Shown here one piece after another: positions 1 to 14,540 of a stretch of 64,000 nucleotides of DNA. The notes under the pieces are model-generated. The model made no database searches. It was given only the letters and a program-made list of their open reading frames with translations, and was not told the DNA's origin. The stretch comes from Anoplopoma fimbria (lineage: Eukaryota; Chordata; Actinopteri; Perciformes; Anoplopomatidae). A program made the translations under genes and the position numbers. The stretch covers positions 12,624,976 through 12,688,975 of the forward strand of contig NC_072467.1 of assembly GCF_027596085.1 (NCBI RefSeq), in the 5' to 3' direction. Each line of letters opens with the position of its first letter. The first letter of the stretch is position 1.

Positions 1-1218
1 CATTGTCTCTACGGCCGATACACAACAGGTGTAGTGTGTGAAGTATTTGGTAATGGCATCGGATGCAGCACATACCGGCAATGTATGGTTACAAATATAT
101 CGAGATTTAGGAATTAATGCCTGAAGTTAGGGCGGCTGTGGCGTAGTGGAGACTAAGGTAGTTCTCCAATCAGAGGGTCGGTGGTTCGATACCCGGCTTC
201 GGCAGTCGATGTGTCCTTGGGCAAGACACTTAACCCCAAGTTGCTCCCGAAGGCTTGCCATCGGTGTGGACTGGATGTTGCATGAATGTTAGTTAGAGTC
301 TGATGGTGGCACCTTGCATGGTAGCCTGTCATCAGTGTGTGAATGGGTGAATGATATGTAATATACTACTGATTGTAAGTCGCTTTGGATAAAAGCGTCT
401 GCTAAATGACTGTAATGTAATGTAAAGTTATGCTCAGTATTCTCACAATTGATCTTTAACGGTGCCACATGGGGTAGTTTATCATCAATAAATTATTACC
501 ACAGCAATTTTAAGACATTAATATGTAATCAGTGCAGGCAAATTAAAACATTGGCACAGAAAAAAAACATTGGCAGCCTCTATGATACTGCACTCGATTC
601 ACTTTGTGTGCCACTGGATTATTTATAGAAGTAAATCGTCTATTTTGATCTTCTGCGTTGAGTGAGTGCGTATTATTTTCTAAAGGCCCCGAAAACCTAT
701 TTATCTCAATCAACTTCTAACTACGAGTGGTTTGGTCCCACATGGACTGTTATTATCTGCCAAAGGTTTTTAGTTGATTCTAATGAGAGATTCTGGTCTG
801 TGCTGGTTTTTCTCCGCTCTTCTGTCTGGTTTGAAATGGGCGGGTCTCAGTTTGTAAAAAGGTGACGTCACATCTTTCCTGTGAGCCTATTGAGATTAAG
901 CAACATCTGAGTCAGATCCTGGTGACTGTAGTGGGGGTTTATTTGCTGAAGTTGCCAGATAAAAAAAAAAGCAGATTAGAGTTTTTGATAGGGCTGCTAG
1001 ATTATGGCTCAAATCATAATCATGATTATTTAGTCAGTATTGTATCACCTCTGCTCAGAATTGTCTTGAGTCATGTTGAGGTTGCCAGCTGTTGCCTTAT
1101 CTGTAAAGTTTAAATGAACTGATGAGGCAACTGGGCCTTTTTCATGAGCCGTCATTCTTAAGTTTAACGCTCCTGTGTGCCATCCTTTGTTTGTGTGTGT
1201 GTGGGTGTGGGTGTGTAG
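1..1218. other. ranbp10 intron (5' part outside the window)
   Basis: No coding exon is seen. It holds the SINE at 130-424 and AT-rich sequence. Short open frames at 662-865 and 862-1113 resemble nothing I recognise. Confidence 0.6.
130..424 (+). repeat. tRNA-derived SINE
   Basis: The head has RNA polymerase III boxes: A box TGGCGTAGTGG at 139-149 and B box GGTTCGATACC at 183-193. The middle matches the shared body of fish SINEs (TGTCCTTGGGCAAGACACTT). The tail reads TAAGTCGCTTTGGATAAAAG, then a run of TGTAA repeats. AAGTTA at 124-129 and 425-430 is a possible target-site duplication. It is not a functional tRNA gene, since no cloverleaf continues past the head. Confidence 0.85.
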
Positions 1219-3353
<2,135 letters not shown>

Positions 3354-4168
3354 CCCAGGTCAAGGTGAGTAAGTTTATGTAATGAAAGGCATTAACACCA
3401 ACGTCACGGACAATACTTGTGTCCGACTCAAATCTTTTTATCTCACAGTTGAATCACAACTTTAAATCGGTGCTTATGAATTCCATCATATTTCAGCTGA
3501 GATCTTTCTCTAAGTTGTGCTCGTTTCAGACTGCGTGTCATGCTAACTTTGCTTAACCCACCCCTGCTGTCGAGATTTAGAAAAGTGGTGCGAGCCTCCT
3601 AAGACTTTCCCAGTTAGACCGAAGTTTTACATTAATTCTCATAGTCCAACTGAAAGTAAACACAGAAATTAGCCCCCTGGATTAGCTATTAGCTATTTAT
3701 TTTTAGGGCAACTTGCCAGCTAACCAATCTAGCTTCATCAGCTGTAATAACCAACACTTCTTACTTATTACTCCTTATGATTTTACTTAAACATGGGTGA
3801 CATAGGCCACAATTGTGAGAATACGATCCAGGTTTTAAAAGAATACCAGATTGTCCTGTTGATTGTCCTGTTGACGTATGACATTTGGCATCCAGTATTG
3901 AAATACCGTATGGCTGAAGAGTGAAACCACCTCAGTCTCTGTCCATTATTTTCCTACAGTGAATAACATGCATGATAAAATGAAAAACATTTGGATAACA
4001 TGTTATACACTGGTCATACATTATATGAAGTGAAATAAACTACAATTACTTACTTATCAAAATACCGAAACACCACATCTGTGCTGTGCAGGAATATGAA
4101 TGCAAGCTGTTTTAATCATGCTACACTCAATTATCACCTTGCTTAGATGATTACCTGTCTCTCCACAG

Positions 4169-4370
4169 GTTAATGTTAAGTAGCACTGAGAGAAGACATG
4201 TCCAGCAGGTAGTTGTCATGGCGACTGAGGAAAGAGCATGCGTGTGATTGGTGTGTTTGGCTGTCCGTCAGACCGAGCCAGCGGCACAGACAGAGGAGCG
4301 GAGGAGAGCGGCAGAGAAGAAAGCTTCCTTTTTAATTTAGTATTATCAAATAAAGAAATGTGTGACACTA
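4169..4370 (+). other. ranbp10: Candidate 3'UTR exon and polyA site of ranbp10
   Basis: Eleven bases after the ranbp10 stop is a consensus donor, CAAG|GTGAGTAAG (GT at 3365-3366). A strong acceptor, CCTGTCTCTCCACAG, ends at 4168, and an AATAAA signal lies at 4349-4354. The 202-nt stretch between them is unlike its AT-rich surroundings. The stop would lie only 11 nt upstream of the junction, so nonsense-mediated decay is not expected. Read-through of 3354-4370 without splicing is the alternative. Confidence 0.4.
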
Positions 4371-7300
4371 TTTAAAGATAATTAATTATTATTATTATTA
4401 TTATTATGTTTATCTAGCCATTTTTATAGTTCTTTTTTTTTTGTCAGTTTGTTGTGCTCATCCTGGACAAAACAAATTGTGAATCCCCTTTTTATTTTTT
4501 CTTCTGTTTTTTTAATGGGTGGATTTTGATTCCCTGCAATCAGTATTTTACTCACGTTGTTGTTGTTCACCATATCACGGACCACAATACCCTCATCTGG
4601 TTACCACGGTGACCCCCACGACTGTAGGTCAACTTTACAAACCCTGAGGCATACTTAACTTGTCTTTGATAAGATGCAGAAGACAGAAAGACTCCTTTAT
4701 CCTCCAAATATACTTGGAAGTGCATTCATGTCATGAAATAAATTCAACCGGGGCGAGCAAACAAGTGCTCAGAATGGAAAAACACCATTGATCATGTGGA
4801 GCAGATCATTAGCTCCGGTCAAGGCTGATTCCGACAATATTAAACACTGCTGCTGATCTAAAATATAAAACGGACATAGGCAAAAACTGGGTCCCTAAAT
4901 TTTTCCAGAAAGTTGGAATTAAAATGCATCTCTCTGTGTGTCACAGTAATGGAATGTGTAAAGGAATAAAATGCTTTGTGCTAACAGATTAGACAGATAT
5001 CTTCAACACTCAGCAACTCACACCCACAATCTAGATTGATAAATAGCACTACAGGTAAGCAAGAAATGAATGTGTATTTCTGGTTTGGTAGTGAACTGTA
5101 CCTTTGAATTGGCAAATAAGAGGTGCTGGAACCTTTTACTGTAATGATCCCAACATCGACCAATCAGTGAAGTCCTTGCAGGTGGCCAAGCTCAGCACCT
5201 GTATCCAAGGCAGACTAACGAGCACAGTGTGTGAACGGCTAAAAGTTGAGTCACCTATGACGATTTCATGACTACAGTCAGTTTGCTCCCAGCCTGACCT
5301 GCTCTGTGCAAGTGATGTCCCAATTAGAAATTCAAACAGACAGATGAAATAATTTGCCGAACGAGAAGGTTTTTAATTTTAAGGGTGATAATTGTGATTG
5401 TGATAATTCATGTCACACTTTCTTTCATTTTGGGCGTTTGATGCCAAACCCCTGAAAGGTTGTTAAAACCAGTTGTGTGTGTTGGAAGAAGGTGATGTTT
5501 TTTTCCAGTCTATCCCTTACTATTCTCTAACACCCATAAACTTGACTTGACTATGTCAAGTTTGTCCCAATTCATAAGTTTGAAGTGCCTCTTATTATGT
5601 ACAAAAAAAAATGATGGAAAAAAACATCTTTCTATTGATCAGGTTCGCTGCTGGCCACCTTGAGATTTAACCACATTGCTCCTGATTTGGAGTCAGATCA
5701 ATGGTAGAAAAACATCTAATTATCACTTCTAGGCCTCCGACTGTATGACATTACAGCTATAGCCTCCTTTGTCAACCAAGGCTTGCTGTCAGCCACTTCG
5801 TATGGAGCCCCAAATTATTTGATCATAAGTGAATAAATAAGACATTATGAAATAAATATCATATGAATGTATGGAGTCAAAAACATAATTGAAGCAATAC
5901 ATTGTGAAATAAATACATTTCAAAATGCCCATTTTCAAAAATCTGTTCTCACCAGTGCCCACTCTGCTACCAAAATTATTCCAGCTAGCCCTATTGGCTA
6001 GCTTAGAATTTACCAGCTAGTAGCTAACCAACTAGCTAGTTTGTAATTTTGAATCAACCAGCTAGTTGCTGCTGCTCATAAACACACTGCACAGTAACCA
6101 AGCTTTCTTTTTTATTTAGCTTAACAAGGCTACATATGCTACCTACCTAGCCAGCTAACTAGCTAGGTTGGCTTGTGGGCTTGGATTTTATTACGCAGCA
6201 CCAAAGCTGAGAGCTAGTGTTAGCGGCTAACATTAGCTGGTTAATTCAGAGCTACTTAGGCACTGGAAATGTTCTGCTGAGAAAGACGCATAACTCTGTG
6301 AAGTGCAAAAACATTAAAGCAGCCTTTGCTAGCTTGCTACAGTTGGGCAAAGTTGGGTTTTGATAATTCATTGAATTGTTTCAGAGTTCATTGGCTCTCT
6401 TATATCTGTTCATTCGATTATTTATTTCATAATATCTTGTTTGTTTATTTAATATTTGAGTTTAATATTAAATGATTGATTTTGTCATTCTATCAACATG
6501 ATCAGCTTTCTGTCCCTGTATCTAATCAGATGATTATTCATTGCAAAAAGACAAATTGGACTCGACTTCACCCTATTTCCAAGCCAATATTTGGATTTTG
6601 AGAACAACAACTTGTTTCGTTCCATCCCTTAGCTTTCTGTGAAACATTGTAACTCTTTTGTTTTTACACCAGACTTATTTTCTACCAAATAGCACTGACT
6701 TAATGTTGTCTGTCTAGTGGCAAAGTGTCACTTTTCGGATGCTTTGTTGTGACCTGGCAAATGTCTGGTGGATCCACCCTGAAGTGTATATTTCCATTTA
6801 TAAGAGAATGTTTGTCTGATGTAGAGAAATTCTGGAATAATATGTGGGATTTACTACAGGGTATGTGGTCACACTTTTCACCAAGCTGTTTTTTTTATAC
6901 AGACCTTCTGCTATAATAGGAACTATTCTATAATAACCACACAAACAGCACTCACTCAACGTCATCTGCTTCTACAGCTGTAAAGGACTTCTGTTACACA
7001 CACACTTGTACGTGGAAGAACAACCTCTGTTGCATACCTGTAGGGAACAAGTCTCCCAGCTGTCCTTTGTGTTTGAGCCTGGGCTGCGTCTCAGCACTGT
7101 TACCACGCACCCTTCCTCTTATCCCTGCATAGACATAGCCACTGATGTGATCAGTGATTGTTTTAAGGAAAGAAGGGATGTGAGCAGTTTTGGAAATTGG
7201 CCCCCGGGGCCTCTTGAAGCCACATGGACTTCTTCTGGAGAAGCTGGAGAAATGGATTTAGGCATCGCGGATGAGCTGTGCACAATTGACTTCTATCATG

Positions 7301-8341
7301 ATTTTAATTTCGTATTTTGACTTTTGAGTTTTAGCAACAAAAAAAATGTAAAAAAAAATTGTGAAATGAGTTACCCTCTACTTAGCATGACTTTTAAAAC
7401 GATATAAAAAAAAAAGTAAAAATGATAATTGAAAAAAAAAATACCTATGTACTGGAAACATGTTAAAAAAGAAATATTGTATTCTGTTTAATTTTGACAG
7501 AATTATTTTTATTAAAATACATCCATAAGCATACAATTGATTTACTGTTTTTATTTGGTGTGTTTTTCCCTCCCAATGTCCAAAGATGTGCAAAACAAGA
7601 AGGATTGCTGAATGTAAACTGTCTGCCCAAGATATATTATATTATAAATCTCCCAATACCGCCCTTGTGCAGATGTGCAATCAAGTATCAACGGCTCAAA
7701 TTTAAAAGTTTTATTGGTAATATTTGTGACTAGAGGCTGATGAATGAATATATCCTTAATAAACAAGGATGTTGCAAACAGGGCATACAATCTTACACAA
7801 GTAGAAGTGTGACTTAATTGGAAAAAAAGACTTGTTTCAAGTGAACTACACTGGATATTATTGTTTTCAGTAAAGTCTAGCACTATCTGCTCATGTGACC
7901 AATCCTATGCTGTCTTCATTCATCATCACCAAGCTAATTGTTAAGCTTAATGTGTTTTATTTATTATCCGTCAATTAACCACAATGAATAGCCACAATAT
8001 ATATAGTTTTTATGACACATAATGGAACATTTTCCAAAGTAAAGTAAATGTATCAATCGACATGCAGACTAAAGTGGTTTGAATCATATTCTACGCCTAT
8101 AGGATATAGGATAGCAATAAGACTTGGATAATTTGCATCCTAATGTGTTACAAATGAGCATAATACAATGTGTACTGTATTTTCAAACAGTATACCTGTT
8201 GTAGTGCATCAAAACAGCAGACATCTTGTTTTTTGATTCCACCAAAGGCACTGTGTTCAGCGCAGCTTGTTTTTTGTATCATGCATCGTATGTCATCTAT
8301 TATTGCTTATGTGTGGTGTGTTTCTGTGATATAGCAGTTGG

Positions 8342-8355
8342 ACAGCAGAGGGCAG
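8342..8355 (+). promoter_or_regulatory. CTCF-like motif
   Basis: ACAGCAGAGGGCAG agrees with the CTCF core at 13 of 14 positions, in the same orientation as the motif at 2401. It sits between ranbp10 and the mir-7 unit. Confidence 0.35.
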
Positions 8356-9019
8356 AAGGAGGTTGGGGAATACATGACCAACATGGCATCCTCAGATGAG
8401 AATTAACTATTTTTTTCCCTTTTACTATGTACATGTTACACATTTTTAGATAAAGAATATACATACAATAAACTGAGGTCCTCTTTAGAATAGCTTCTCC
8501 TGATCACTGCGTTTTCTGAATTTACACATTTTCACTAGCTGTGCCTCATATCCCTCAAATAGAATTACATTTTGATCAAGTGGAAATATTGCACATTAAT
8601 GTTAGACTTGATTTGTAGTGAAATTCTCAGTTTTATAAAAGCACTAATCTGAAAAGTGGAATGTATATTTTTGAGGTATGAAGGGAAGGAATTCTTAGTT
8701 TTCTTAGTCTGTAAGTGAAAAATAAAGTTTTGTTATCAATCTTTGGGTGAAGATGAATAGAATACTTTAACAACTTTGCCCAAAGCTGAGATGTGCTGCT
8801 TATTTGAAAAATGTCTTCAGGGAAACATGGAGCTTGCAGAAGTTGAAGGCAAATAAAGAAGCCCAGTTAAGAATCTGCAGAATGTGAGGTTAGGGAAAAT
8901 AAAGCTATAAAAGTTAACCAAACTTCTAGGGATAGATAGAGATTGTGTCACCTCACTGCACAAAGTGATTCAAAGTGATTCAATTCAGTATGAGAGTGTG
9001 AAAATGTACATTAATGTGA

Positions 9020-9230
9020 CAATACAGCTGATAACGTCGTCCCGACCAACTGCGTCGTCGCTGAAGCATAACACTCACCCTCCAGCTCCCCTCTCGATGA
9101 ACTCTGTTAGCTCTCTGTAAGCACTTTTTTCGAAGTTTGCACTGTTAGGCTGTCAGAGCCGTTAGCTGCTAGCTGTCGCCTAAACAGTCACCATGTTAAG
9201 AGCTGTTGAGAGGCAATAGATAAGTTCCCA
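9020..9230. repeat. Fragment of a dispersed fish repeat
   Basis: It shares phrases with the inner right arm of the foldback element near 35.8 kb: CACTGTTAG, and AGAGCTGTTGAGAGGCAAT against AGAGCTGTTTGGAGGCAAT. It is more CpG-rich than its flanks. The boundaries are approximate. Confidence 0.45.
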
Positions 9231-10572
9231 ATCTCATATAAAAGACCCTTCAAGAGCCAAAGCCCAAACCACAATCTCTCCCGAAAGCTAACCAGGTTAT
9301 TTTTGTGCCTAAGCCAAAGCAAACCCTGACCATAGCGTGGTCACGTCATAAAATTGATAATATTTCAAGAGTGATTGGTAACCATTTTGAAAGGAACAGA
9401 CAAACAGTGGTGTCCTACGGATATGGGCATCCGATCTGGGCTCCATCGGATCCAACTAAAATCTGTTGTCTGTCAAGTATGTGATGTAATTGTTGTACAG
9501 CAGGAGGCACAGAGCTGTAGTAAAAAAAAAAACTATATAAAAAATGTATTTTTCTATCCTAACCACATGGTGATGAGTTTCTTGTGATTGTATGAGACAG
9601 AGTGGATTTTTACCAGAAGGCTGTTGAATGTTCTGTGTAAATCTTTAAATCCAAAACTATATCTACAGTTTAAACCTCATGGCTAATCTTTTTATTGACT
9701 CCTAATTCTAAAAATGCCTTTTTTGTAAATAATAAATAAAAATGGCAACCCCGTCGAACAGTATTTCAGTTTTAAATACAATTTGCTCTGAAATAAAAAG
9801 CTGTTACTCAGAGCAGAACTGCTGCTGCTCTCCAAATAAACTGTTGCTTATTTGTCTTGGCTGTCCATCCTGAAACGGAGGTGTTTTTCCAGCTTTGACA
9901 ACTTAATCCATGTTTATTATAACACATGCCAGCAGTCTGCCTGTTCTGAAGCTGGAGAGATCTTCAAATATTTTACTGAGCTTTAATACCAAACTGAGCT
10001 TTCGTTTTCAAAGAGAAAACAATTAGTTTGTCATTTTCAAACATCTGATGAAAAACAAAAATCTGTATTGTCTGTACGTCCCTCATATGCAATATAGGCG
10101 ATGCCATTTACAACGCTCCTTTCTTTAGGAGTAAAATCAATGAGACTCACATTAAAATAGATACAATAAGTGTTATTCATCAACATCAATCTGCAAGAAA
10201 TCAATACAGTAATTGAATGTGTTTTTCACTGGACCTTAGGCTGTTTGTGGTCAAGGCCGGTTAACAAGGAGAGGAGTGGGTGCATGTGCTCGACGGTGTA
10301 CAGGGCTGTGTGTCCTTGTAACCCTTATAAATAGACGGGAGTAGAAACATGTAAACAAATGCAATTAGCTGTGGTTCTTTCACTCTCTTCCACCATAATG
10401 ACCTGCAGCCAAACCGAACAATGTGAATAACATTTGGCTGCAGTTTGGATTTTGAGAATAACATGGAAATTAGTATAAAATATTGCAGCCTACAAGTCAT
10501 CTAATGAAGACTTGGAACGAGCTGAAACATGATATATATGATCGGGATATGACTTTTTTCATCCTTCAAGCT

Positions 10573-11505
10573 ACTTAAAAGTGCACTTTGTAATGCTCAA
10601 CCAAATTCAACCAAAGTGGACGTAGTCGTCATGACGTCACCCATTGATTTGTGGAATGCGGTTTTGAAGACTTGAGATCGGCGTTTCAACCGTTACCATC
10701 TTGGATTTTGGCTGTCGCCACCAGTAAGGAGAGGTTACCATTTTTGGAGTGTGAAGGAGTGACATAGAGAAGGCGTATACAGCTCTGGTAGCGATAGCGA
10801 CCTGTCAATCACATGGTAGCCCGCCCTGAAGCATACCCTGCTTTATGGTGTATTTTACTCTTAAAGGGACCATCATTTAAGAAATGAGCATCCTACTGTA
10901 TTAAATAACACTTGAAACTAGCGATTGGGACCATAAACTCATGTTTACAATGTTTACCTAAGGTAGTAAATCAAGTGAGAAGTAGAGTCATTATCTCATA
11001 GACTTAAAATGGCACTTCTTTATACAACATTGATTAGAATTTATATTATATTATTAATTATATTATTAAAGTAGTCAATACTTTATACCAGGCATATATA
11101 TGTATTTTATTACATATTTGTATAATAATAGCATTGAATTGGAATGAAGTTAGTTCAATGAAAAAAGAAAATAGCTTCTATGTAGTTAAACTACTTTTGC
11201 CATGTTGCTGTTGCTTAGCTTGCTACATTCTCTTTCTCTCATTTAATGTAGGGTTACCAGTAGCACAGCCCACAAGTAGCTTCCCTAACACTGTACCACT
11301 AACTGGAGGCTGTACGATATGTGTACATTTTATAGTTTCTTTATGGGATTAAATCCAAAATTGCATGCTCATTTCAGTAGATATGCAACGTGTCTGACAC
11401 CGTAATCGCTTTACATTCTGTTGATAATGTAAGCTAATTCTTTTGATGTTTTAAACTAGAATTCTGTCCAGATCCACAACCAGATACACATTGCACCTTT
11501 AAGGG
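10573..11505. mobile_element. Non-autonomous DNA element with terminal inverted repeats
   Basis: The left end reads CTTAAAAGTGCACTTTGTAA. The right end, reverse-complemented, reads CTTAAAGGTGCAATGTGTAT, giving a TIR of about 20 bp with a few mismatches. Inside the left half is a phrase I recognise from many fish genomes, TGACGTCACCCATTGATTTG. No transposase is encoded, so it would depend on a partner element. A target-site duplication is not clear. Confidence 0.6.
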
Positions 11506-11597
11506 GGAATTAAAAGGCTCAAAACTGGATGTGGAGAGGTTAAAAAACAAGCTAGAAATCAGTGATTATAAGGCCCCGAACCATTTTGACTGTGCAG

Positions 11598-11598
<1 letters not shown>

Positions 11599-11671
<73 letters not shown>

Positions 11672-11691
11672 ACACACACTCCACACACACC
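11599..11691 (+). repeat. (CA)n microsatellite
   Basis: An AC run with two interruptions (ATAC and CTCC) near its 3' end. Confidence 0.95.
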
Positions 11692-11987
11692 AGCACTACA
11701 ACTCCCAGTCGAGTGACACAGAAATACAGGCCAGTCGTCCAGAGGTCGGTGGTTCAAACGCTCGCTTGAAAATTTCACTGCCAGCGTTGTTAAACACCCC
11801 CTTTTCTTGTTCGGACGGAGAGCCGAGCCTGTAATTATGCTCGAAGTAAGAGTGGTGGGCCGCCTCTCTGTCAGCGTTGTGGCCAATGAGTCTCCTACAT
11901 CATGTATTACGCCCTCGAGGCCCGTAGACATCCTCGCAGCGCTGAGAGACCTCTGGCCTCCGGAATCGGGATTGAAACGTTCAGCAT

Positions 11988-12021
11988 GGTTGCTATGGTA
12001 CACGTTAGTCACCGTGGCAAC
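11988..12021. promoter_or_regulatory. Paired RFX X-box motifs
   Basis: GTCACCGTGGCAAC at 12008-12021 fits GTNRCC-N2-RGYAAC exactly. GGTTGCTATGGTAC at 11988-12001 is a second copy on the opposite strand. They lie within a CpG-richer block about 0.9 kb beyond the mir-7 polyA signal. RFX-type motifs are known to be common in conserved vertebrate non-coding elements. The function here is inferred. Confidence 0.4.
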
Positions 12022-12917
12022 GTGCTACAGAGTTCTCAGAGGGGGGGGGGGTGTAAATAACGCAACACCCACTCTTATTGCCCAATCGCTCTGATGCATA
12101 TTCATAGTCACATGCGAGTCATTAGGGACATGTTTTATTAGTCTACCCACCCATCTACCCATCCATCTATCCATCCATCTATCCATCTATCCATCCTTCA
12201 TTTCATCCCTCTATCCTTTTTGGCTTGACTAAATAGTAATTACTCTGAGGCCAGCTGAAGGATGCAGCACCCGCCTGCTCTCAGCTAGATTGTAATGGGT
12301 TCATAAGCGCTGCTGATTGAATTGATTGCCACAGTTGGAGTCTGGCTGACATGTACAATGGGGTGGAATATGCAGAGCGCAGAACATTAATCAGCTCACA
12401 TGAACCGGTTACAGGCTCTCAGTTTATTTCAGGTACAGTTGAAAATGTATACAGTTACAAGTCAAATGCAAGAAATGATAGCAAAGAAAGAGACCATATT
12501 CCTTTTTTTTTTTCTCCATTATGTCGGGCGGATGTGTTGCGGTGTTGCCTCGCAATTCTGTCGTATCCACATCCGCACAAGAAACTGTTCAGCTTTATAT
12601 TTCCTTTTTTATTATTTATAAAAGTGCAGTTTTACAAATATATTGTCTTTACACAATAACATACCGTGTATATATATAAGACGTGTTCAGAAGCTACAGT
12701 ATAGTGGTAAATGGTTCACAGTACTTACCTTTACAAGAACATGAAGTCCAAATAGAAAAAAGGAGAAGCTTATTTGAGGGTCACACCTGCAGGGCCTTTT
12801 GGTCAAGTACTTTTGGGGTCAAGGGTCAAGATTAAAGGAGAAATGTGGGTTGCACAATAAAAATAAAAAACTCTCTGTATCTTTAAAGTCATTAAGAAAT
12901 TCATCATATCAAACCCA

Positions 12918-12923
12918 TTTATT
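12918..12923 (-). terminator. polyA signal AATAAA of pri-miR-7
   Basis: AATAAA on the minus strand, 160 nt downstream of the mir-7 star arm, followed by a T/GT-rich element. Confidence 0.5.
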
Positions 12924-13064
12924 TTTACATCTTTGGCTGGTATTTAATCTGGTATAGCCATTAAATGTATTTGGGTTCAGTCCATTTGTGAACATATATA
13001 GTTTCCAGGAGCGAGTGGCGATCCATGGGAGGTCAAAAACAAATACAAAGAGGAGCAGGACCGA

Positions 13065-13165
13065 AGTGCGGGCGTGACTCGCTGAGGTAGACTGGGACTT
13101 GTTGTCAAGAACGTGAACGTACAACAACAAAATCACTAGTCTTCCACAGCGCGTCGCACCGTTCC
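13065..13165 (-). ncRNA. mir7: mir-7 precursor hairpin (mir-7-2 type)
   Basis: On the minus strand, 13146-13123 reads TGGAAGACTAGTGATTTTGT followed by TGTT, which is identical to the mature miR-7-5p of animals as I know it. After a loop of about 18 nt (GTACGTTCACGTTCTTGA), 13104-13083 reads CAACAAGTCCCAGTCTACCT followed by CA. It pairs with the 5' arm: AGACT against AGTCT, then GATTT-GTTG against CAACAAGTC with one bulged U. Lower stem CGCTG pairs with CAGCG. The star arm is closest to human miR-7-2-3p as remembered (two differences). miR-7 acts in neurons and neuroendocrine cells, and the seed is intact. The hairpin lies in the terminal exon of a minus-strand transcript, not in an hnrnpk intron. 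Its position head-to-head with det1 matches the human MIR7-2 locus. Confidence 0.96.
13123..13146 (-). ncRNA. mir7: Mature miR-7-5p
   Basis: The 24-nt mature arm starts TGGAAGAC; the seed GGAAGAC is unchanged. The complementary arm is at 13083-13104. Confidence 0.95.
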
Positions 13166-13961
13166 AAGTCAAAAGTGCTGCCTGATAGAAAAAAAAAAGG
13201 ATTTATCTGCTCTTTGCTGCGGGAATCAACAGGAAGGCCAGGAGCTGAATCTGCCTGTGAAAAAAAGATGCATTATTGAATGAATAAATGAATGATTGAA
13301 CATTTTATTTTCGCGTCTGGTCATTTGCATGTCCCATCCCTCATGGAATTATTCAAACACATCAATAAGCAACCAACCAAACACAACGGCACGATAACGC
13401 GCCATCATCTAACAACCCAATACACAACTGTCAACCGAACATATACTTTATAAACTTAAAACAAAATCTACGTCCATGAGTGCAGAACACTGTTTGTATG
13501 ATCTAGTTCATAAACCAATAGTCAATCCATATAAAACAGTCTGAGGAACATATTGTGTGTATAATATAAATGTGTCAAATGAAATGTAATAACATATATA
13601 TAACACATATGTAAAGTGCGGACGCAACAAATGCTTACTTAAGGCGAATCACATTATAACACATTATGCAAGCAATGTCCCCACACTGTATAATGACCAA
13701 CCTAAATGTGTCTGTGAGTCACTTTGTGATTCATGAGCGTATTCGTTCATCACGCATGATAAACGTGGTAAACATCCAGGGACATTAAGGCACTTTGGGT
13801 TCCGCATGTGTTGGTGCAAACAGGAAACAACATACAGCCTGGGCGCTGGTAATAATGCACAAATAACACTATCACACACACACATAAATGTCTCACTGTG
13901 GCTATTTCAATGTGGACGCAGCTCTGCTATAAGCTGGGCTAGAGTGTGGAGAGAGATCATA

Positions 13962-13962
<1 letters not shown>

Positions 13963-14051
<89 letters not shown>
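13963..14051 (+). repeat. (CA)n microsatellite; UG in the mir-7 transcript
   Basis: Uninterrupted AC run, about 0.7 kb upstream of the terminal mir-7 exon in transcript orientation. Confidence 0.95.
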
Positions 14052-14054
<3 letters not shown>

Positions 14055-14157
14055 CTGAGCAGGAAGTTGTGATAGAGTGGCTGCTTTAATAACAGAAGAG
14101 TAAAAGGACATAGGCATAATCTCCTGGTATTGGGTCTCTAAAGCACTGCCAATAAAG

Positions 14158-14540
14158 TTGGATCTCTGCAGGATAAGGAAGAGGATAGTAGAGGAGAGGA
14201 AAGGGAAAAGGGTAAGGTAAGGAAAGGAAAGAAGAGTTGAGGAAATGGAGGAAAGGAAAAAGCAAAGGAATGGAAAGGGAAAAAAAGAAACAGGAAAGGA
14301 AGGAAGGAAGGAAGGGATAAAGGAAAGGAAAAAGGGAAGAAAAATAAATAAAAGAACATAAGGAAGAAAGAGGGGAAAAAGCAGAGTCGAGGGAAAGACA
14401 AGATAAAGGTAAGGAAATAAGAGGAGAGGAAAGGAAATAAAAGGGAAAACACGGAGAAAGGAAAGGAGACAAGTGTGAATTAAAGGAAAGAAGACATCAT
14501 GAGAAGAAAAGGTGAAGGTGAGGAAAGGACAAAGAGAGTA
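14158..14540 (+). repeat. Polypurine (GGAAA-type) tract
   Basis: Almost entirely A and G on the + strand (GGAAAGG, GAAGG and AGGAAA units). It could form triplex DNA. Open frames of the complementary strand here (SFPFLSS-type) are artefacts. Confidence 0.85.

Larger units (their letters stand above)
4371..10572. other. Gene-free stretch after ranbp10
   Basis: AT-rich intergenic sequence. It holds a (TTA)n run at 4389-4406, a GCTAGC/TAGCT-rich block at 5980-6240, a CTCF-like motif at 8342, and a repeat fragment near 9020-9230. Two open frames at 6725-6916 and 7006-7320 are each preceded by a similar phrase (AGCACTGACTTAATGTTGTC versus AGCACTCACTCAACGTCATC), which suggests old duplicated repeat sequence. 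Their proteins match nothing I know, so I do not call them genes. Confidence 0.5.
11506..12890. other. Gene-free stretch with microsatellite and X-boxes
   Basis: It holds a CA microsatellite (11599-11691), a GC-richer block at 11700-12110 with two RFX X-box motifs, a CATC/CCAT tetranucleotide tract at 12147-12194, and AT-rich sequence downstream of the pri-mir-7 polyA site. No coding exon is seen. Confidence 0.5.
12900..13254 (-). ncRNA. Terminal exon of the pri-miR-7 transcript
   Basis: The acceptor is TTTTTTTCACAG|GCAGATTC (exon start 13254). The exon contains the mir-7 hairpin and ends near an AATAAA signal at 12923-12918, followed by a T-rich stretch (GAGTTTTTTATTTTTATTGT) suited to cleavage. 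A short open frame after the acceptor (QIQLLAFLLIPAAK, then stop) resembles a GPI tail only by chance. Confidence 0.6.

Noticed and set aside
130..205. A tRNA-like gene with A and B boxes
   Set aside because: It is the head of a SINE with the body and tail attached; no acceptor stem closes.
7006..7320. A 104-residue frame (MYVEEQPLLHTCREQ...)
   Set aside because: No family recognised and set in repeat-like sequence; kept only as a note.
13065..13165. mir-7 as part of an hnrnpk intron (mir-7-1 type)
   Set aside because: No hnrnpk exons are nearby and the star arm fits the mir-7-2 type next to det1.
13200..13254. A GPI-anchor-like protein end (QIQLLAFLLIPAAK) on the minus strand
   Set aside because: No upstream coding exons fit, and the exon carries mir-7; best read as non-coding.
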